Assembly: GCF_000685015.1 (NCBI RefSeq)
Contig: NZ_BAYA01000010.1
Location: forward strand, 186,001 to 250,000
DNA length: 64,000 nt
Direction: 5' to 3'
Source: Paraburkholderia bannensis NBRC 103871
GTDB lineage: Bacteria > Pseudomonadota > Gammaproteobacteria > Burkholderiales > Burkholderiaceae
Below the pieces are notes generated by a model. The model had not been told where the DNA came from, did no database searches, and was given only the letters and a program-made list of their open reading frames with translations. Positions 18,638 to 26,275 of the stretch are shown piece by piece (position 1 is the stretch's first letter; every line of letters begins with the position of its first letter). A program made the translations under genes and the position numbers.

Positions 18638-20357
18638 GAGGCATCTTTTCGAGTTGATTTTTGATTTTCGACATCGCCGCAATCTGCTGCTCGATGACTG
18701 CGATAGGGCGTGCCAGCGTGGCGTAAAGCGCATCCACCTGGGCAAGCACGGAAGCCGTCATCTCGCCCCGTACCGACCGGGTGATCTTCGCCGCCTCCTC
18801 AGGCAGCGTGTTCATGACGTCGCGGCGCATGTCCGCGATCTTGTCCTGCACCTGCTGCTGGGCCTTACGGATACGTTTTTCCTTGCCCATAAAGAATCCG
18901 GCGACGCTCACGAGCACACCGACGAGCGCACCCACCGCTGCGCCAATCAAGTTGCCGATAACCGGAAAAGCCGAACCGATCATTGCGCCCGTGAGTGCAT
19001 AAGATGCGACGTTAAACGCCATGCCGCCCCACTCCTTGAGGCTCAGGCTCATATCCATTTCGCCTGCGCGAAATGCGGCGCCGCCGCTGCTCGCCGCCAC
19101 TTTCATCTTTTGCAGGAACTGCAGGCGCTGCACATCGCTCATCAACCGCCGCATGGCTTCCCCTGCGCGTTGCTCCAGCTCTTTGAGCAAGGCCTGAAGA
19201 TGGGCCTGGAGGTCGTCGCCGACCGTCGCCTGCAACTCCGTCGAGGCGCGCTTGAGTTGCGCGGAAATGACGTCGTTTTCCCCAAAATTCTCCGCAACGA
19301 TATCGTTCGCGCGTTCACTGAGGCCATTGAAAAAATCGGCCCAGCGATTCGAAAAGCCGTTACCCAGAAGCCGCTCGAAATTGCTCAGCGAACTTTCGAT
19401 CAGGTCGCGGCAATCCTTGAAACTGGGCAGGATGTCCGCCATGAAGCGCCGATGGTCTGCGAGCGCCGCCTGCAATTCGTCGATGTTCGCGGCCAGCAGT
19501 TGACGCACCTTCATCTTGTTGCTTTCGACGATATCTTCACGGAACGTCAGCAGCTTCGCATCCACCTGCTTCGCAACAGCACCGAGCTGACTGAACTCGA
19601 ACATCGCCTTATGGGACGCGAAGTGTTTGCGGTAATTGCGCTGCTGGATCACCAGATCCCGGTCGCGCGACGGGTGGATGGTCGTGCGACCAGTGGCAGC
19701 ATCCACGGCGAGCGCGGAAAAACCCAACAGGCCTTGTACGCAGTTGCCCTGGAGGAGTACGCCTTCGGGCAAGACGGCTTCGAGCACCCCCACCGTCTGC
19801 TTGAGTGCGTCGCCTGCCCCGCCGTGAGATTCCAGCGACTCGCGATCCTCGTCGAATTCGTACGCGTCGGCATTACCGCGGACGTTCACCAACGGATAGA
19901 CCTGCGTGCCCCAACGCAGATACGAACGGATCTTTTCGGCCGTCGCCTTCTCCGGCTTCTTGTTCGTACCGTTGACGTAGACGACGAGGTGCGCAGTCTT
20001 GACCGCCTCTTCCACCATCGCCGCGTAACGGCTTTCATCGCCTTCGATACCCGGCACGTCAAGCAGCTGGAACGTCTTGCCCTGATGATTCAGCGCATAG
20101 ACCGTATTGCCCTTGGTGAAATCCGCTTCGCCCGTTCCAATGATCCGGCCATCCACGCGCGGCGCCGCCAGCCTGCGCTTTTCCAGCGCCGCCGCCGACT
20201 CGCCAAGCCCAGGCAACGCCGTATTCAGTAATTGATCGATTGACTCCGTCGCCGCGGCCATGCGCGCAGGCGCTGCCTGCACAGGATCGGTACAGGCGGC
20301 TAGAACCGGCTTGACCCGCCCGCGTACCGCCTCGACTTCTTCGGTCACGGTGCTCAT
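18609..20357 (-). CDS. leoB: LeoB-like half-dynamin carrying G3/G4 and membrane segment
   Basis: The 582-aa protein lacks a P-loop but has the G3 motif DVPG (100-103, in LLDVPGIEGDES). A G4-like strand LVNVRGNAD follows, in place of a canonical NKxD. A long helical region comes next, then a glycine/alanine-rich double hydrophobic segment at about 455-505 (ALTGAMIGSAFPVIGNLIG and more), then basic residues (GKEKRIRK) and a final coiled coil. It complements LeoC, which supplies the P-loop; together they make one dynamin-like GTPase. Its ATG overlaps the leoC TGA (ATGA at 20354-20357), implying translational coupling and stoichiometric assembly. The 3' end overlaps leoA. Confidence 0.82.
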   Translation of the reverse strand: MSTVTEEVEAVRGRVKPVLAACTDPVQAAPARMAAATESIDQLLNTALPGLGESAAALEKRRLAAPRVDGRIIGTGEADFTKGNTVYALNHQGKTFQLLDVPGIEGDESRYAAMVEEAVKTAHLVVYVNGTNKKPEKATAEKIRSYLRWGTQVYPLVNVRGNADAYEFDEDRESLESHGGAGDALKQTVGVLEAVLPEGVLLQGNCVQGLLGFSALAVDAATGRTTIHPSRDRDLVIQQRNYRKHFASHKAMFEFSQLGAVAKQVDAKLLTFREDIVESNKMKVRQLLAANIDELQAALADHRRFMADILPSFKDCRDLIESSLSNFERLLGNGFSNRWADFFNGLSERANDIVAENFGENDVISAQLKRASTELQATVGDDLQAHLQALLKELEQRAGEAMRRLMSDVQRLQFLQKMKVAASSGGAAFRAGEMDMSLSLKEWGGMAFNVASYALTGAMIGSAFPVIGNLIGAAVGALVGVLVSVAGFFMGKEKRIRKAQQQVQDKIADMRRDVMNTLPEEAAKITRSVRGEMTASVLAQVDALYATLARPIAVIEQQIAAMSKIKNQLEKMPHGTIQAIQR

Positions 20358-20923
20358 AGCAGGCCCCGCAACACGAGCGTCAATGGCACGGCGAGCGTGG
20401 CGCCCGCCAATGCACCGACGATCGCCCCCAACCAGACCTTGCGTCGCGTCCGTGCCGACGATTCGGCATTCACCACTTGCGATAGCGCCGCCGCGCTTTG
20501 CCTGATGCTGGCAATCTCAGCAGCATGTTCGCGGCACACGGCATTCATGCTCTCGCGCACCTGATCGACCTGCGCCTTGAAGGCCTGCTCGAAGCGCTCG
20601 ACATCGCAGGATTGCTCTTCAAGCAATTGCTGTCGCGTTTCTTCCTTGAACAGGATACGCAGCGATTCAATGAGCGTGCTCTTGCCGGCGTTGGTTTCAC
20701 CAAAGAATGCGAGCGTGAATTTGTCCCACTCGGCGTATTGCTGCAGATCGGTCAATTGCTGGTCGAAGCGCGATTGAATCGCGCGCAGCCGCTCCAGCAT
20801 ATTGCCGATTTCCTGCTTGCCTTTCTCGTGATCGACATTCAGTTCCGCGATGTCGGCAATCGTCGCAGCAATGCTTCCGGAAATGTCGGTATAGAGACGA
20901 TCGAAGTCCTGACCAGGGTGCAT
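20354..20923 (-). CDS. leoC: LeoC-like P-loop half of the split dynamin
   Basis: The 189-aa protein has an N-terminal helical region (1-65). A beta strand and canonical P-loop LAFFGETNAGKST (71-83) follow, then a coiled coil (about 90-160), and a single strongly hydrophobic C-terminal segment (about 165-188) flanked by RTRRK. It has no G3 or G4 motif; these are in leoB, which starts within its stop codon. LeoC would therefore be a membrane-anchored P-loop subunit. In relatives LeoB and LeoC are often fused as LeoBC. It follows the zinc-ribbon gene by 60 nt. Confidence 0.82.
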   Translation of the reverse strand: MHPGQDFDRLYTDISGSIAATIADIAELNVDHEKGKQEIGNMLERLRAIQSRFDQQLTDLQQYAEWDKFTLAFFGETNAGKSTLIESLRILFKEETRQQLLEEQSCDVERFEQAFKAQVDQVRESMNAVCREHAAEIASIRQSAAALSQVVNAESSARTRRKVWLGAIVGALAGATLAVPLTLVLRGLL

Positions 20924-20983
20924 GATGTACGTGATGAGTTTGGATGAATGACGCTGAATGGCCGCGCCGACATGGCACTCGTC

Positions 20984-21187
20984 CTACCGGGAGACGACTC
21001 CCTTCAGCTTGCTCGATAACAGCTCGAATAACGTCGCTTCACGTCGACGTAGTTCGTGTGCACCGCAGCGCGGGCAATGCGATTCCCAATTCAGACCCGG
21101 GATCAGCACATCGCTACGCGGCGCAAACGTATGCGACCATTTGCACGTGTCGCATTCAAGCGTGAATGGTCGGGGTGCAATTGGCAT
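20984..21187 (-). CDS. Small zinc-ribbon protein in the leo operon
   Basis: The 67-aa protein starts at ATG 21187 (MPIAPRPFTLECDTCKWS); the upstream extension is a shadow of the WYL gene. It has CDTC and CPRC pairs 18 residues apart, a classical zinc-ribbon arrangement, and then a basic amphipathic helix (LFELLSSKLKGVVSR). It lies 20 nt after the WYL gene and 60 nt before leoC on the same strand, so co-transcription is likely. Function is unknown; an adaptor, nucleic-acid sensor or membrane-targeting helper for the dynamins is only inference. Confidence 0.65.
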   Translation of the reverse strand: MPIAPRPFTLECDTCKWSHTFAPRSDVLIPGLNWESHCPRCGAHELRRREATLFELLSSKLKGVVSR

Positions 21188-21207
21188 GACTTGCTCTTTT
21201 GGCTGAA

Positions 21208-22242
21208 TCAGTTTTCTGCGTAGAGCGCCGCCAGCGCGCGCGCTTCCTGCGCCAGCTCCGCGCGCAGGCTCGCGGGCTCCAGGACTTCGACATTCGGCCC
21301 GAACGAACGCAGCCACCAGCGCAGGCGCTGGCTAAGCAGTACCGTGCCGCGCACCTCCAGGAATTCGCCGCAATGCGTGACTTCCTGATCGTCCGATAGC
21401 GCAGACTCGATCAGATGGTCGCCCGCCGAACCCGAGAAGCGCAGCTTCATCGCCACCTCGCCCTCGACCATGAAATCGAACTGGCGCTGCTGCCGCACAT
21501 AGCTCGCGAGACTGAATTCGCGCGGATAAGCAAACGATTCAGGCAGCATGACCGCGTCGGTCATGCGATCGAGCCGGTACATGGCGGGATTGGGATGCCG
21601 CGCCATCGCCGCGACCAGATAAACGAGTCCGCCCACTTCCACGAGTCCCAGGGGGTGCACGATCTTCGGCGCAACATTGTCGGCCCTGGAGCGCGGCCGG
21701 TAGACGATCTCAAGCTTTTGCTCGTAGAACAACGCGCGCGAGACGCTCGAAAACAGATCGCCGTTGATCGGTGGATGCTGCAGCGAGAACCCGCCGCTTT
21801 CGACTTCGACCTTGTCGGCCCATTTGCGATATTGCCTTTCGTGCTCGCTATTGACCGATTCGAGCCGCCGCGTTGCGACTTCGAAGACATTCGACAACGT
21901 CTCCGCGACCAGCGAGGGAATTTGCCGCGACGAAAAGCGCCTGAGCGTATGCAGCGCCAGTGCCTCGTCGTGCGTCATGGCGCCCTTGCCGCCCGAGGCC
22001 AGGCCGCTCACCCCGGCGCGCTTGCGCCAGACCAGCGAGGTGCCGCGCTTCTCGAATTCGACGAGTTGATCCTCGAACATCTTTTCCAGGCGGCGCTGCA
22101 CCGTCTTGACGACCGGCGGATCGATCATGAAAGCAACGAGTTGCCGATGCAGGTCGGGCGTACTGACAAACTCTCCGCCTTTGGACTCATCAGGCAGGAT
22201 GCGCAGAATTTCGTGATCAAGCACGGTCGACAGGCCTCTCAT
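21208..22242 (-). CDS. WYL-domain transcriptional regulator
   Basis: The 344-aa protein has an N-terminal winged helix region (residues 1-75: VLDHEILRILPDES, then VVKTVQRRLEKMFEDQL). A WYL ligand-sensing domain follows (about 165-235), where the signature reads GLVYLVAA (VYL instead of WYL) followed by YRLDRM, and a C-terminal WCX-type extension closes the protein. WYL regulators frequently repress phage-defence operons (BrxR, CapW) and respond to nucleic-acid ligands. It is the gene immediately upstream of the zinc-ribbon and leoCBA genes. Two palindromes in its 56-bp upstream gap are candidate autoregulatory operators. Confidence 0.87.
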   Translation of the reverse strand: MRGLSTVLDHEILRILPDESKGGEFVSTPDLHRQLVAFMIDPPVVKTVQRRLEKMFEDQLVEFEKRGTSLVWRKRAGVSGLASGGKGAMTHDEALALHTLRRFSSRQIPSLVAETLSNVFEVATRRLESVNSEHERQYRKWADKVEVESGGFSLQHPPINGDLFSSVSRALFYEQKLEIVYRPRSRADNVAPKIVHPLGLVEVGGLVYLVAAMARHPNPAMYRLDRMTDAVMLPESFAYPREFSLASYVRQQRQFDFMVEGEVAMKLRFSGSAGDHLIESALSDDQEVTHCGEFLEVRGTVLLSQRLRWWLRSFGPNVEVLEPASLRAELAQEARALAALYAEN

Positions 22243-22246
22243 TTTT

Positions 22247-22293
22247 ATTTCTAGAAATCTTGATTACGGCTTGATCGTTCTATTCTTTAGAAC
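22247..22293. promoter_or_regulatory. Paired palindromes upstream of the WYL gene
   Basis: ATTTCTAGAAAT (22247-22258) is a perfect 12-bp palindrome. GTTCTA-TTCTT-TAGAAC (22277-22293) is a second inverted repeat with the same TTCTA/TAGAA half-site. Both lie in the AT-rich 56-bp gap just before the WYL start. They look like dimer operators, most simply for WYL autorepression. The second could alternatively help end transcription of the upstream hydrolase gene, though no T-run follows. Confidence 0.5.
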
Positions 22294-22298
22294 AAAAT

Positions 22299-22826
22299 TT
22301 ATTTTATTTGAGCCTGTGCCGACCACGCCTGATCGAATATCGCTTCGAGTTGGGGATGTACGCCCCGCAATTGATCTACGACCGCTTTTGACCATGTGAA
22401 ATATTCACGTTTTCGCTCCAACGACCAGTCGGCGGGCGGACTGTTTGCAATATCGCGCAAATTAGCGATCTTGTCCGCGAGCTTGACAAGTTTGGCCTGC
22501 GGGCTGATATGCGCGGCGTGTTCGATTTGCAGGCGCTTGCGCTCGGCCTTGAGCAAACGTTTGTCGTCTGTGACTTCCTGCACGATCTGCGCGACCTCGC
22601 GACCGAACTGCGTTTCGATTTCAGCGGCTGTCGTTTGCGTATCTTCGATCGTGTCGTGCAATAGCGCCGCGATCAATACGGCTTCGTCGTCTACGTCGCC
22701 TTCGTTTGCTAAAACGTTTGCGAGCGCAATTGGGTGATTAATATAGGGCGAAGCGTGCGCATCTTTGCGCCGCTGGTTACGGTGCTTTTCCGCTGCAAAT
22801 GCGGCGGCCTGAATCAATGAATTCAT
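22299..22826 (-). CDS. MESH1-like HD-domain small alarmone hydrolase
   Basis: The 175-aa protein starts at ATG 22826 with AAGGAG 7 nt upstream. It matches the hydrolase half of RelA/SpoT: HRNQRRKDAHASPYINHPI, the HD metal motif LLHDTIEDT, VTDDKRL and LVKLADKIANLRD. There is no synthetase, TGS or ACT domain, so it is a single-domain small alarmone hydrolase of the MESH1 type. It is expected to cleave (p)ppGpp or a related pyrophosphonucleotide using Mn2+. It lies 56 nt upstream of the WYL gene on the same strand. Its place beside a dynamin defence operon is unusual. A housekeeping role is also possible. Confidence 0.85.
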   Translation of the reverse strand: MNSLIQAAAFAAEKHRNQRRKDAHASPYINHPIALANVLANEGDVDDEAVLIAALLHDTIEDTQTTAAEIETQFGREVAQIVQEVTDDKRLLKAERKRLQIEHAAHISPQAKLVKLADKIANLRDIANSPPADWSLERKREYFTWSKAVVDQLRGVHPQLEAIFDQAWSAQAQIK

Positions 22827-23015
22827 CAATATGCTCCTTGAATGAAGCGAATATTCACGCCTCGAAACGGTTCCACACAGGCTTTCAAGAATAAGACAGT
22901 GTAGAGACATTTCCTGTCCCGATCGAATCAAGTTTATTTTCCCTCAAGAAACTGCTGGTGCGTGCCGAAAAGAGATGGGGCGCTTCTATATTGAGAACAC
23001 CGGAAACCCACTCGC

Positions 23016-23056
23016 TGGCCTGCCGTCGGGACATCGTTTGTCCCGACGGCAGGCCA
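23016..23056. repeat. Perfect 18-bp inverted repeat in the divergent promoter region
   Basis: TGGCCTGCCGTCGGGACA is followed by a TCGTT loop and its exact reverse complement. No T-run flanks either side, so it is not a typical terminator. It sits between the divergent hydrolase (start 22826) and DUF726 (start 23125) genes, 69 nt before the latter. A regulatory RNA hairpin in the DUF726 leader, a protein-binding site or a transposon scar are options. Confidence 0.6.
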
Positions 23057-23124
23057 GAATGAGCGCCGATGTCAACCAGGCATAACCGCCGACTTCCCAA
23101 TTCCCTAATTGATAAAACCAAAAA

Positions 23125-24492
23125 ATGACCAATCTTTCCGAAACCGGTGCGTGTTCCTGGTGCGGCGTCTCGACTTCGCACAGCCTGCTTGAGCGCAACT
23201 ATCTGCGCCGCAATGTCTATGTCTGTGGCGGCTGCAAACAGAAGACCGTGCAATGCCGCTACTGCACCCACATGGCCAAAGTCGGCGAACACTGGGACGA
23301 TGAACTCTGCGCGGAGCACGACGGCTCGATTGCGTCGTTCAAGCGACTCAACATGAAGATCGACGACCTGTCGAAATTCGCAGAGCTCTTCGAACGCGAT
23401 TCGGTCAATTTGATGCGCGTCGGCAAGATTGCCGCCGGCACGGCTGCCGGCGTGACGGTGTTCGCACCGCTCGCGCTGCTCGCGGCGCCCGCACTTGCCG
23501 CGTCGTTGGGAGCGGCTGGCCTGCTGGGTGCTGCGGGCACCGGCACGGCCATCAGCACGCTCAGCGGCGCGGCGCTGACCAGCGCGTCGCTCGCCGCAAT
23601 CGGCGGCGGCACGATGATGGGCGGGGTCGTGCTCGTCACCGCCGCGGGCGCTGCGATGGGCGCCTATCAGGGCGGCATGATCAGCAACGGCTACTTCGGC
23701 GCCATCGATCACTTCGGCATCCGAAAGATCAATCACGGCAAAAAAAGCCGCAAGCACGCAATCGTCTTCGTGAACGGCTTTCTTTCCCAGGCCAATCACG
23801 ATGTCGAGGACTGGACGAATCACCTCGGCGACTATTTCGACGAAAGCGCCTGGTATCACGCCGACTGGGAGGCCACGAACCTGCGCAAGCTGGGTAATTC
23901 GCTCACCAAGGCGCCTGAACTCGCCGGCACCGAGATGCTCAAGGTGCTCGGCAGGAAGGCCACGAAAGCCGCCGGCAAGAAGCTCGGGCCGTTCTCGCTG
24001 GTGAACAGTCTTGCCGATGTCATCGGCAATCCCTGGCACAGCACGATGGTCAAGGCAGGCATGACCGGCCTGCTGCTTGCCGATGCGATCGCCCGCACGC
24101 CGGGATGGACGTTCACGCTCGCCGGGCATTCACTGGGCGCGCGCGCGATCTACTACGCGCTGGAAGCGCTATCGACGCGCGGATCGAAGGCCCAGGTCGA
24201 CAACGTCTATCTGCTGGGCGGCGCGGTGGGCGGCGCCGAAAAGGATCACGAGGGCTGGAAAGCGGCGGCTGGCGCCGTGTCGGGCAAGATCTACAACTGC
24301 TTCTCGGAGCAGGATCACGTGCTCAAGTATCTCTATGAGTACGCGAACGGCGGCATGAGCCAGGCGATCGGCTACCACGGTATCGACCTGAAACACCGCA
24401 AGATCGAGAACCTCGATTGCAGCGACCTCGTCGACGGCCATACGAAGTGGAAAGACGCATTCGGGTCGATCCTCTCGCACGTGAACGACTGA
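23125..24492 (+). CDS. Zinc-ribbon DUF726 alpha/beta-hydrolase, membrane associated
   Basis: The 455-aa protein begins with a Cys-rich region (residues 9-65: CSWC, CGGC, CRYC, then C-x-E-H) that should bind one or two zinc ions. A long glycine/alanine-rich hydrophobic stretch at about 100-185 is likely to be membrane inserted. An alpha/beta-hydrolase domain follows, with AIVFVNGFLSQ (oxyanion region), the nucleophile elbow AGHSLGAR and DUF726/TMCO4-type features. FSEQDHVL and GYHGIDL are candidate Asp and His positions. It could hydrolyse a lipid ester. It is divergent from the MESH1/WYL/leo train and convergent with the sia operon. Pairing of a membrane hydrolase with dynamins suggests a shared membrane role, an inference. 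Confidence 0.8.
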   Translation: MTNLSETGACSWCGVSTSHSLLERNYLRRNVYVCGGCKQKTVQCRYCTHMAKVGEHWDDELCAEHDGSIASFKRLNMKIDDLSKFAELFERDSVNLMRVGKIAAGTAAGVTVFAPLALLAAPALAASLGAAGLLGAAGTGTAISTLSGAALTSASLAAIGGGTMMGGVVLVTAAGAAMGAYQGGMISNGYFGAIDHFGIRKINHGKKSRKHAIVFVNGFLSQANHDVEDWTNHLGDYFDESAWYHADWEATNLRKLGNSLTKAPELAGTEMLKVLGRKATKAAGKKLGPFSLVNSLADVIGNPWHSTMVKAGMTGLLLADAIARTPGWTFTLAGHSLGARAIYYALEALSTRGSKAQVDNVYLLGGAVGGAEKDHEGWKAAAGAVSGKIYNCFSEQDHVLKYLYEYANGGMSQAIGYHGIDLKHRKIENLDCSDLVDGHTKWKDAFGSILSHVND

Positions 24493-24529
24493 CCAGAAGT
24501 GCACCTGCGCCCGGCGACGCCACGACGGC

Positions 24530-25288
24530 TTAACCCTCGTGTGCGTCGCGCGGCACCGACTCGCCGCCGGTAAACTCCACCCGGTTGCGGCCGCTGCGTT
24601 TGGCCTTGTAGAGCGCGGCGTCCGCCAGCCCATAAGCCGTATCGAAACTCGTGCCGAGCGGGTTCGCGCTCACGCCGAAACTGCTCGTGATGCGCCGGGT
24701 CACCGGTGCGCCGAACACATGGTTCTCGATGCTCGCACGCATGGTTTCGGCCAGCGCCAGCGCCTCGTCCAGCTCGTAGCCGGGCAGCACCACCGTGAAC
24801 TCCTCGCCGCCCACGCGGCCAATGATGCCCTTGCTGCCCACGATGCGGCGCAGGCAATCGACAATCCCCAGGATCACCGTGTCCCCGGCGGGATGGCCGT
24901 AGTCGTCGTTGACCTTCTTGAACTCGTCGATATCGAGCAGCACCATCACCGCGCAATCGGTGCGCAACGCCTTGCTCGCGCGCTCGATCACGGCGCTGCG
25001 ATTGAACACGTCGGTCAGGGCGTCGTGCGTCGCACGATATTGCAGTTGCTGCGTAAGCGCGTGCATCTCGCGCTCGGCGCGGTCGCTACGGCCGATCAGG
25101 CGGCGCGTCTCGCGCATCAGGCGCTCGTAATGGCCGATCAGTTCGCCCAGGGCATGGCGGTAACGCTGTGCGTCCGCGCTGGCGTCGGCACGGATCGCGC
25201 GCGCCTTTTCCAGCGCCTCGCTTTCGCTCTGAAACAGGTCTGGCGCGTCACTCGTCGCTGTGTCTGCGGAGGAAGTCGTTACCACCAT
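24530..25288 (-). CDS. siaD: Diguanylate cyclase in SiaD position
   Basis: The 252-aa protein starts at ATG 25288 with AAGGA 5 nt upstream. An N-terminal coiled coil (about 20-85, SEALEKARAIRADAS onward) precedes a GGDEF domain with VFNRSA, DIDEFKKVNDDYGH and the active-site GGEEF. The residues where an inhibitory RxxD I-site would stand read GSKG, so product inhibition is probably absent. In Pseudomonas aeruginosa, SiaD makes c-di-GMP when bound by unphosphorylated SiaC. Gene order behind siaA, siaB and siaC homologues supports that role. It starts 8 nt after the siaC stop codon. Confidence 0.85.
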   Translation of the reverse strand: MVVTTSSADTATSDAPDLFQSESEALEKARAIRADASADAQRYRHALGELIGHYERLMRETRRLIGRSDRAEREMHALTQQLQYRATHDALTDVFNRSAVIERASKALRTDCAVMVLLDIDEFKKVNDDYGHPAGDTVILGIVDCLRRIVGSKGIIGRVGGEEFTVVLPGYELDEALALAETMRASIENHVFGAPVTRRITSSFGVSANPLGTSFDTAYGLADAALYKAKRSGRNRVEFTGGESVPRDAHEG

Positions 25289-25296
25289 CGCTATCC

Positions 25297-25683
25297 TTAG
25301 ATCGCCACGGGGCAATCGATGAACTTGATCGCCGTGAAGTCGGTTTGCAGTTCTTCGCCGAATTCCTGGATCGTTTCGTCTTCCTCATCGCGATACCAGT
25401 TCACCTGCACGCGATTGCCCGCAGAGGCGGCGCGATCGAGGGCGTCGAAAATGCTGAACAGCATCTTCGTGCTCGAACTGTTGAAATAGGTGAGCGTCAC
25501 GTCCACCGTGATCGCGACGTCGTCGCACTGCGCAAGCCACGCACCGAGGCGTTCGATGACCGGTGCGTAAAAGGCGGCGGCGTTTTCCGGGTAGGACTCG
25601 CCACGCAGCGAAAGCGTGTTCTGGTCGAACTGGAAATCGATTTCCGGCGAAGTCGCCGTGGCGGCAATATGTAGGTTTTCCAT
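25297..25683 (-). CDS. siaC: SiaC-family regulatory phosphoprotein
   Basis: The 128-aa protein (ATG at 25683) is of the SiaC family (formerly DUF1987). It has the conserved core VTLTYFNSSSTKMLFSIFDA, which contains the threonine/serine region phosphorylated by SiaB, and a C-terminal YRDEEDETIQEFGEEL segment. In the known system, unphosphorylated SiaC binds and activates the diguanylate cyclase SiaD. SiaB phosphorylates it and SiaA removes the phosphate. The gene lies 14 nt after siaB and 8 nt before siaD. Confidence 0.88.
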   Translation of the reverse strand: MENLHIAATATSPEIDFQFDQNTLSLRGESYPENAAAFYAPVIERLGAWLAQCDDVAITVDVTLTYFNSSSTKMLFSIFDALDRAASAGNRVQVNWYRDEEDETIQEFGEELQTDFTAIKFIDCPVAI

Positions 25684-25697
25684 GGCAGTCGCGGCAA

Positions 25698-26258
25698 TCA
25701 GATAATGGTCTTCAGGCAAAACAGCGTGGTCGCGGGGTCGTCTTCGCGAGGATGGAAGGCGAATTCGAGCGGTGCGCTCGCGTCTCGCGCCATCGTCAGA
25801 AAGCCCATGCCCGCGCCTTTGCTTTCGGCGGGCGTCTCGGCACGCAGCGAATTCTTGTAGGCCTGCTTGATTTCATCGACCGACATGCTGCGCAGCGGTT
25901 CGAGCTTTTCACGCAGTTCGTCTACGGCATGGGTGGCGATCGGGTTCACGCACACCATCAGATGGCGCTCGCCGTCGCTCGTGATGCACATGGCGCCTTC
26001 GCGAATGCCGCCTTGCGTCTGGTCAGCGGGCAGCGTTTCGGACGAGTAATGGACGATATTCTGCGAAAGCTCGATAAACGACGAAAACAGCTTGCGGCGC
26101 GTCGGCCCATTGACGCCAGCGACTTCGAGCTGAAGCTTCACGACTTCGCTCATTGCCGCAACGATGTTTTGGGAGAAGTAGCCTTTGTGATAAAAAATCA
26201 GGTTGCGCCGCTGCGCAAGCTCCAGAAAGGCGCTGTTCTGCTCCAGAAGTTCGGACAT
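25698..26258 (-). CDS. siaB: SiaB-family protein kinase
   Basis: The 186-aa protein (ATG at 26258, 17 nt after the upstream phosphatase gene) matches the SiaB family. It has a compact GHKL/HATPase-like fold with RRKLFSSFIELSQNIVHYSSE as the N-box helix and GAGMGFLTMARD as the glycine loop. Family knowledge: SiaB phosphorylates SiaC and so switches off SiaC-dependent c-di-GMP synthesis. The upstream in-frame extension to 26522 overlaps the phosphatase gene and was rejected. Confidence 0.86.
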   Translation of the reverse strand: MSELLEQNSAFLELAQRRNLIFYHKGYFSQNIVAAMSEVVKLQLEVAGVNGPTRRKLFSSFIELSQNIVHYSSETLPADQTQGGIREGAMCITSDGERHLMVCVNPIATHAVDELREKLEPLRSMSVDEIKQAYKNSLRAETPAESKGAGMGFLTMARDASAPLEFAFHPREDDPATTLFCLKTII

Positions 26259-26275
26259 AAGTTTGATCAGCAATC

